35,095 nucleotides of DNA from an uncultured Clostridia bacterium (lineage in GTDB: Bacteria; Bacillota; Clostridia; Christensenellales; UBA1242): the NCBI GenBank assembly GCA_944349515.1, contig CALVNE010000009.1:1-35095 (forward strand), given 5' to 3'. Numbering within the stretch: the first letter of the stretch is position 1; each line of letters starts with the position of its first letter. This document shows positions 31,232-35,095 of the stretch, in pieces. The notes under the pieces were generated by a model. The model was given only the letters and a program-made list of their open reading frames with translations. It searched no databases and was not told where the DNA came from. Both the position numbers and the translations under genes were made by a program.

Positions 31232-31477
31232 ATGAATAATTTAGATTTATTTTACTATAGATTACTTTCCGAACTTGAGAAAGAAAAGGCAAAAAGGTCG
31301 TTTTTGGAACGAACGATATTCGATTTTAAAGGCAAAAAAATGAGGCGTAAACTTGAAAAAGGCTATCTTGCAGGTATAAATAATTCAATTCGAGCATTAA
31401 AAAAAGTCAAAAAGGATTTTGATAAATTAAATGCTGAAGAAGAAGTGGAATATAAAGAAAGAGCCTTTATTCAATAA
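31232..31477 (+). CDS. Small basic helical protein before the Zot-like ATPase
   Basis: 81 residues behind AGAGGTGCAATATG, the recurring start region of this element. Strongly charged helix with many Lys (KEKAKRSFLERTIFDFKGKK; NNSIRALKKVKKDFDKLNAE). It overlaps the next gene by 47 bases, so both are coupled. Not hydrophobic, so unlike Ff gene VI. Perhaps a partner of the ATPase; function unknown. Confidence 0.55.
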   Translation: MNNLDLFYYRLLSELEKEKAKRSFLERTIFDFKGKKMRRKLEKGYLAGINNSIRALKKVKKDFDKLNAEEEVEYKERAFIQ

Positions 31478-32264
31478 ATATGTCAATATTGTTGGCCCGC
31501 AAGGTGTAGGCAAAACATCTTGCGGTGCAACAGTGTTTATTCTTGATTACAAATATCATAGAAAATTGAGAACAAAACTTGCCAACGATTTTATTGAAAA
31601 AATAAATCAAAATCGAATATGTAAAATTCCAAAAATTCGAACTCATTTGTATTTTTCGAATGTCAAAATTTTACTTGATAAGAAAAGAAACATTTATACT
31701 CATTTAGTGCATTTAGAAGATTTGTCGCTCCCGGATAAAGTGTTATTGAATTATTTTCCGAAAGGTTCGATATTCTTTATTCAAGAGGCAGACAGTGAAG
31801 CGGATAGCCGTGATTGGCGAAAACTTGCTAGAGGACTTATTGAATTTTCAAAAAGATTTCGCCACATGAATTACACTGTCATCATCGATATGCAGATAAA
31901 TGAGAATTTTGATAAAAAACTCCGCCAACTTCTTACGAATATTTGGTTTATGTATTATTCAGCGCCAAAGAGATATTTCATTTTTTGGAAAAGGCAAAAA
32001 TGGTACTTTTACGATTTGCAAAATCAGTTGAATGATTTTGTTAAAAACCTTGCCTCTATCGGCGTGAATTTTAAACTTAATGTTGTGGCAAAGCGAGTTC
32101 TTGTGTTTAAGCCGGAAGTTTTCGAGAGATTCAACTCATTTTCTAGTGATGTTTATTTCTTGGAAGATTTAAAGGAATACAAGTTTAAAGAGCACGGAGT
32201 TATGGATTATAGCGAAAAAGCGGTTGAAGAATATATAAAAAACAATCCTATTGTTTCTTCGTAG
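31431..32264 (+). CDS. Zot-like (gpI-like) filamentous phage assembly ATPase
   Basis: 277 residues. N-terminal Walker A NIVGPQGVGKTS (residues 19-30) and Walker B with FFIQEADSEAD (about 115-125) are those of the Zot/FtsK-HerA-type ATPases that power filament extrusion. The start ATG at 31431 overlaps the previous gene; no better start exists before the Walker motif. Zot proteins normally end in a membrane helix and a periplasmic part. Here only an aromatic stretch (RYFIFWKRQKWYFYDL, about 182-197) is seen, so the anchor is atypical or absent. The gene lies straight before the intergenic origin, as in Ff phages. Confidence 0.75.
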   Translation: MLKKKWNIKKEPLFNKYVNIVGPQGVGKTSCGATVFILDYKYHRKLRTKLANDFIEKINQNRICKIPKIRTHLYFSNVKILLDKKRNIYTHLVHLEDLSLPDKVLLNYFPKGSIFFIQEADSEADSRDWRKLARGLIEFSKRFRHMNYTVIIDMQINENFDKKLRQLLTNIWFMYYSAPKRYFIFWKRQKWYFYDLQNQLNDFVKNLASIGVNFKLNVVAKRVLVFKPEVFERFNSFSSDVYFLEDLKEYKFKEHGVMDYSEKAVEEYIKNNPIVSS

Positions 32265-32308
32265 ATTTTTCTGCCCTTTTATAGCGTCATTGTTGTTGTG
32301 GGTGTGGT

Positions 32309-32600
32309 AATGTGGTAAAGTCTGAAATGCTTTCTTGAGTTGCTTGCAAGACTTTTCCACATTTCCATTTGTTGTTGATTAGTGGTAAAGTCCGCATTTG
32401 CTTTCTTGTTTTGCTTCGTGGACTTTTCCACTTATCAAGTTATCCACACATAGTGTGGGTAACCCGTAGGCAACAAACTTGGCACCCAGCCCGCAAGGAG
32501 TTGCTTACGCAAACCCTTCGGAGTGGGCACGGCTCAACCTTTCGGTTGCCGTGCCCTTGTTTGCGAAACTGTGTAGCCTTTACTAGATAATGGCTACACA
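32309..32600 (+). other. Hairpin-rich origin region with rolling-circle nick-site candidate
   Basis: The 371-bp gap before rep holds six stems: 32309-32323/32349-32363 (15 bp, one mismatch) and 32381-32393/32420-32432 (13 bp, one mismatch) with the same core GTGG(T)AAAGTC / GACTTTTCCAC; 32442-32449/32453-32460; 32465-32474/32500-32509; 32525-32533/32548-32556 with an inner AACC/GGTT and an outer CGCAAAC/GTTTGCG (32508-32514/32559-32565); and TGTGTAGCC (32570-32578) / GGCTACACA (32592-32600). The last loop TTTACTAGATAAT resembles HUH Rep nick sites such as CTTGATAATA. This is the expected place for the plus origin, minus origin and packaging signal. Confidence 0.8.
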
Positions 32601-32635
32601 TATAAAGAATTTAAAAATTGAAAAAGGGGGAGTTT

Positions 32636-33697
32636 ATGAGTAAAGATTTTGAAAATGAGTTGATTCCAACAAATGAAATTACTCCCTTTGACAGCGCAGA
32701 AGATATTTCGGAAAAAATAAAACAAAAATATTTTGCAATGAAAAAACAAAATCTTGATAAACGAATTTGTGAAAAATGTCTTTCCGGGAAACCTAATCCA
32801 TATTGTCCTTTTTATTCAAAATGCCCATATGTTAAAGAAAACACTGGAAACACTATTATAAACAAATTCAAAGATTTTACAGAGTTAGTTTTTTATAAGT
32901 CAAATTTTCATATTCCAGGTGGCACGAATGTTTCAAAGAATGTTGACAAAACTCGAAAATGGGTAAAAGACGAAAATGGACTATTGTCTCCCATAAACGA
33001 TAATGTTAAACTTGAAGATTTGCAAAGAACAATTTTTGACTCACGCAAGAGGTCTTTAGACAATGCTTTCGGTTTTATTCTCTGCAATGATTGGAATTAT
33101 TTTGTCACTGTTACTTTTAAACATGGAAAGCATAAAAAACTTTCTGATGAAGTTGTAAAATATCAATGGCAAAAATTCAGGCAACAGTTACAATATCGCT
33201 TTCCAGATATAAAGATAATTCTTTTTCCGGAAGATACGCCAACAGGTGTTAAAGGTATGCACTTTCATGGTTTTTTCGGAAACTGTGACGGTTTAGGTGA
33301 TTATTTGCGACCTGCTCGAAATAATAAAAAGATTTACAATGGAAAAGATAATGTTCAGTATGGCGAATTTCTCTATACTGAATATGGCGACCCAATTTTT
33401 AATATTGTGCCTTCATTTGTGAATATTGGTTTTTCAACGGTTGTGAAAATAAAGGATAACTCAAATAAATTAAAACTTATAAACTATATGACTAAATACA
33501 TGACAAAAGATTCTAGCAATTATGATTATAATGAAAATGCATATTTACGGACTTATAATCTCGATTTTAAAGAAAAAGTGGTTGCGCGGTTTTCCCAGGA
33601 AGAGAAAAACGAACTTGTCAATTCTCTTTTTGCGGTATGTTATAAAGAAACTGATACCATGTCTGTTTATAGAATTTTAAAAGATAAAACAATTTAA
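32636..33697 (+). CDS. rep: HUH rolling-circle replication initiator
   Basis: 353 residues from the ATG at 32636 behind GGGGGAG; an in-frame TTG at 32618 is not preferred. Motif 1 FVTVTF (about 156-161), motif 2 HFHGF with the H-x-H metal-binding pair (209, 211) and motif 3 YMTKYMTKD with candidate nicking tyrosines at 284 and 288 are all present. An N-terminal cysteine cluster (CEKCLSG, CPFYSKCPY, about 46-68) probably binds zinc. The protein would nick the hairpin loop just upstream, stay covalently bound and start single-strand replication. Similar Reps serve inoviruses and microviruses. Sequence order of the motifs and the neighbouring origin support function. Confidence 0.88.
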   Translation: MSKDFENELIPTNEITPFDSAEDISEKIKQKYFAMKKQNLDKRICEKCLSGKPNPYCPFYSKCPYVKENTGNTIINKFKDFTELVFYKSNFHIPGGTNVSKNVDKTRKWVKDENGLLSPINDNVKLEDLQRTIFDSRKRSLDNAFGFILCNDWNYFVTVTFKHGKHKKLSDEVVKYQWQKFRQQLQYRFPDIKIILFPEDTPTGVKGMHFHGFFGNCDGLGDYLRPARNNKKIYNGKDNVQYGEFLYTEYGDPIFNIVPSFVNIGFSTVVKIKDNSNKLKLINYMTKYMTKDSSNYDYNENAYLRTYNLDFKEKVVARFSQEEKNELVNSLFAVCYKETDTMSVYRILKDKTI

Positions 33698-33712
33698 TAT
33701 TGGAGGTTTAAA

Positions 33713-33955
33713 ATGTCATTTTTTAAACGAAAAGATAAAAAACTTGCCAAAGAGTGTCCTTATAACACTCTCCAGGAAGGTTATAGGCAAACCGAAATAG
33801 GTTTGAAGAAGGCTTGCGCTAGTGGTGATGAAAAAGCAATAAGAAAAGCCATGGATAATCATAGGCGATTTGAATATGCTCTACTTTATAAGTCAACGCC
33901 AGAGTACAAAGCAAAAGTTAGAAAAAAATATTCTACAAAAAGGACTAGGCACTGA
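33713..33955 (+). CDS. Small basic protein after rep
   Basis: 80 residues, TTGGAGG ribosome site 12 bp after rep. Basic at both ends (SFFKRKDKKLAKE; YKAKVRKKYSTKRTRH) with a central helix (QTEIGLKKACASGDEKAIRK). Probably binds nucleic acid. Last gene of the element; its stop codon lies in the loop of a terminator. Could be a replication helper like Ff gene X; no evidence beyond location. Confidence 0.6.
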   Translation: MSFFKRKDKKLAKECPYNTLQEGYRQTEIGLKKACASGDEKAIRKAMDNHRRFEYALLYKSTPEYKAKVRKKYSTKRTRH

Positions 33956-33966
33956 CCTAGTCCTTT
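33939..33966. terminator. Terminator at the end of the rep operon
   Basis: AAAGGACTAGG (33939-33949) pairs perfectly with CCTAGTCCTTT (33956-33966), loop CACTGA. The T run is stronger on the minus strand, so it can stop transcripts from both sides. Confidence 0.85.
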
Positions 33967-34003
33967 AATGTTGATAACACAATCCCTTTTAATGTCCTTT
34001 TTT

Positions 34004-34025
34004 AGTGTCAAATTTAGTGTCAAAA
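34004..34025. promoter_or_regulatory. Candidate integrase arm-binding repeats, right arm
   Basis: AGTGTCAAAT (34004-34013) and AGTGTCAAAA (34016-34025), period 12 bp, same orientation as the pair at 23235-23256. Weaker similarity to the integrase 3' end continues to about 34070 (shared AATACTTTTAT). Once circularised the two pairs would flank the attachment core. Confidence 0.65.
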
Positions 34026-34092
34026 TTGACTTTGTTTTTCCTTTGAAAACGCTGAATACTTTTATTTTACGATAGTGTAGCGATTTGTGCTA

Positions 34093-34115
34093 TGGTGGTG
34101 ATAGGTGGGATCGAA
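34093..34115. repeat. Right attachment site (attR) inside tRNA-Met
   Basis: The 23-bp core equals bases 23108-23130 and corresponds to the CCA end, discriminator, acceptor 3' strand and part of the T arm of the tRNA. Because the element carries this sequence, the tRNA stays intact after integration. Confidence 0.9.
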
Positions 34116-34169
34116 CCACCGACCTTATGGGTATGAACCATACGCTCTAACCAGCTGAGCTATATCACC
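34093..34169 (-). tRNA. Elongator tRNA-Met (CAT anticodon)
   Basis: 77 bases fold into a full cloverleaf: acceptor GGTGATA / TATCACC, D arm GCTC-GAGC, anticodon arm TATGG-TTCATAC-CCATA with CAT anticodon, T arm GGTGG-TTCGATC-CCACC, discriminator A and encoded CCA. The body resembles Bacillus elongator tRNA-Met rather than the initiator, whose first pair is usually unpaired. A CAT tRNA may also be Ile2, but that is less likely here. Its 3' end is the integration target of the 11-kb element. Promoter at 34181-34210. Confidence 0.95.
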
Positions 34170-34180
34170 ATGCTTTTTGC

Positions 34181-34210
34181 ATTATACAATAATCTTATCA
34201 TGTTTGTCAA
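34181..34210 (-). promoter_or_regulatory. Promoter of tRNA-Met
   Basis: Minus strand TTGACA (34205-34210) and TATAAT (34181-34186) with 18 bp spacing, 11 bp upstream of the tRNA 5' end. Confidence 0.85.
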
Positions 34211-34294
34211 TTATTTTTTAAACAAAAATATCAAATACTTGTTAAACAATAGCATTTTATTTCTTTTTGTATATACTGATAAGGGAGGAGAAAT

Positions 34295-34726
34295 ATGGAA
34301 AAAGAAAAAACTACTTGTCCAGAGTGTCCAGAATTTAATGTTGATGTTAGCGATATGTCTTCTCATTATATCAATTTTGAAAGTGGTTGCAACAACAAAA
34401 GTATTGTTTTGGATGCGCACAACTTGTCAAGCGTTGGCAGGTTCCTAACTGTAAGCATGACTGTTAAAAGTGTTAGTCCTAACAAGCAAATCGCTGTTGG
34501 ACTTCAACTTTATGAAACAACAGGCGGAAACAAAATAATAAAGGGACACAAAATGTTTGCTATTCAGCATAATAACAACTGCTGTTCTGATATCACTTTA
34601 AGCAATATTCACTTTGTTTTGCCAGAAGAAATTGCAGAAACTGAAGATAAAACCAATACTTGTAGCAGAAGAACATTTGCCCTCGAAACAACTTCGCACT
34701 ATATTGATTTATGTAGTATCGTTTAA
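34295..34726 (+). CDS. Cysteine-rich protein of unknown function
   Basis: 143 residues, GGGAGGAG ribosome site. The N-terminus has CPECPEF (about 8-14) and further Cys at 32, 96-97, 122 and 140, possibly a metal site or disulfides. Most of the body is beta-rich (RFLTVSMTVKSVSPNKQIAV; GLQLYETTGGNKIIKGHKMF), with no signal peptide. The gene is outside the integrated element, so it is probably a host gene. No family recognised; possibly a small structural or spore-related protein, but that is a guess. Confidence 0.6.
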   Translation: MEKEKTTCPECPEFNVDVSDMSSHYINFESGCNNKSIVLDAHNLSSVGRFLTVSMTVKSVSPNKQIAVGLQLYETTGGNKIIKGHKMFAIQHNNNCCSDITLSNIHFVLPEEIAETEDKTNTCSRRTFALETTSHYIDLCSIV

Positions 34727-34742
34727 ATGTAACAAAATTATC

Positions 34743-34870
34743 AAAAGCCGAGCCAAGCACAACTTTACTTGCCTTTGAGTGAAACTGATAATGCAAACAT
34801 CAACCTAACTGCTTTATGGCAGTTAGTACATATCATATTAAATTGTTCGTTACCTACGGGCTTTTTTATT
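34743..34870 (+). ncRNA. Possible structured RNA or long 3' terminator
   Basis: The 34727-35057 stretch has no gene. CTAACTGC (34805-34812) pairs with GCAGTTAG (34819-34826), and AAAAGCC (34743-34749) can close the whole region with GGCTTTT (34859-34865), which leads into a T-rich tract (TTTTATTTTT). It may be the terminator of the preceding gene or a small RNA of about 120 nt. I see no known RNA family. Confidence 0.4.
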
Positions 34871-35057
34871 TTTAATCGTCAAATAAGCATAGTATTTAAG
34901 AGGGCTGTCAAAACAAAATTGTAGTAATAGGTAAAAAACGGGCATACTTTTAATGCTGTTTTTGGTAAAAATTTAAAGCAGTGGCAGATTAATACGAACA
35001 CTACCTCGGGTGAACGTGAAAAAAGTTGAAAAAAGTGAAAAAATTTTGTTAAAAGTG

Positions 35058-35087
35058 TTGACAAAGGGGTGGGGATTAGTGTAGAAT
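35058..35087 (+). promoter_or_regulatory. Strong promoter at the right edge
   Basis: TTGACA (35058-35063) and TAGAAT (35082-35087), 18 bp spacing, with a G-rich spacer. It reads out of the window, so its gene is not visible. Confidence 0.7.
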
Positions 35088-35095
35088 AAGATTGT

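Larger units (their letters stand above)
23108..34115. mobile_element. Integrated inovirus-like (filamentous phage) element, about 11 kb
   Basis: A perfect 23-bp direct repeat bounds the element: 23108-23130 and 34093-34115, the latter being the 3' end of an intact tRNA-Met. Inside are a tyrosine integrase next to the left end, a repressor, a divergent control region, small genes, a coat-like protein and terminator, an adsorption-type protein, a Zot-like ATPase, a hairpin-rich origin and an HUH Rep. Rep, coat, adsorption protein, Zot, intergenic origin is the order of filamentous phages. The unit length is 10985 bp. It is larger than classic Ff phages (about 6-7 kb). No portal, terminase or icosahedral capsid gene lies in it. 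Confidence 0.85.

Noticed and set aside
32369..32590. 73-residue plus-strand frame in the origin region
   Set aside because: Its sequence follows the hairpins, starts without ribosome site, and the DNA is better explained as the replication origin.
34743..34870. 6S RNA or SRP RNA
   Set aside because: Too short for 6S and without the conserved SRP tetraloop and helix 8 sequence.
1..35095. CRISPR array
   Set aside because: No series of equal-length spaced repeats; the repeats seen are coding heptads, propeller units or short tandem copies.

Overview
The window is AT-rich chromosomal DNA of a low-GC Gram-positive bacterium, probably an uncultured gut clostridium-like Firmicute. The evidence is strong AGGAGG/GAGGTG ribosome binding sites, TTGACA/TATAAT promoters, TGA used as a stop codon, an elongator tRNA-Met of Firmicutes type and Gram-positive phage protein families. 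The genus cannot be fixed from the sequence. Three kinds of mobile DNA lie next to one another and end at a tRNA gene.

Region 1 (1 to about 19480): part of a tailed-phage prophage, short-tailed by its tail protein. In order it has a zinc-ribbon protein, a tail-like protein, a block of membrane proteins with two overlapping frames, small and large terminase, portal, scaffold, major capsid protein, a probable head protein, a MuF-C-type nuclease-toxin-like protein, two connector-type proteins, a 949-residue phi29 gp9-like tail knob with an extra N-terminal part, a 1113-residue tail fibre, a second fibre and a tail assembly chaperone. A cargo island (13437-15000) interrupts the tail genes. It holds a lipoprotein read backwards and a retropepsin/SEC-C protease with a small partner, each with its own near-consensus promoter. 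Several internal terminators sit between co-directional late genes, which suggests antitermination. Integrase, early and lysis genes were not recognised.

Region 2 (about 19480-23107): a stretch of different composition with a 827-residue VirB6/TrbL-like membrane protein of the kind found in integrative conjugative elements and a small companion gene, each with promoter and terminator. It looks like an ICE remnant or a host-fixed piece.

Region 3 (23108-34115): an 11-kb integrated element bounded by a perfect 23-bp direct repeat that is the 3' end of tRNA-Met. It encodes a tyrosine integrase, a Cro/CI-type repressor, a divergent promoter with operator-like palindromes, and then a filamentous-phage (inovirus-like) gene set: small control genes, a highly basic protein, a possible single-strand DNA binding protein, a coat-like small membrane protein followed by a terminator, a secreted C-terminally anchored adsorption-type protein, an unusual coiled-coil/InlB-like/six-repeat propeller-like protein, a Zot-like ATPase, a strongly structured origin region and an HUH rolling-circle Rep. 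It also carries an odd tRNA-Leu-like sequence and a poly-A frameshift just upstream of the integrase. This is the most novel part of the window.

Region 4 (34093-35095): the intact tRNA-Met target on the minus strand with its promoter, an unknown cysteine-rich host protein, a possible structured RNA and a strong promoter firing out of the window.
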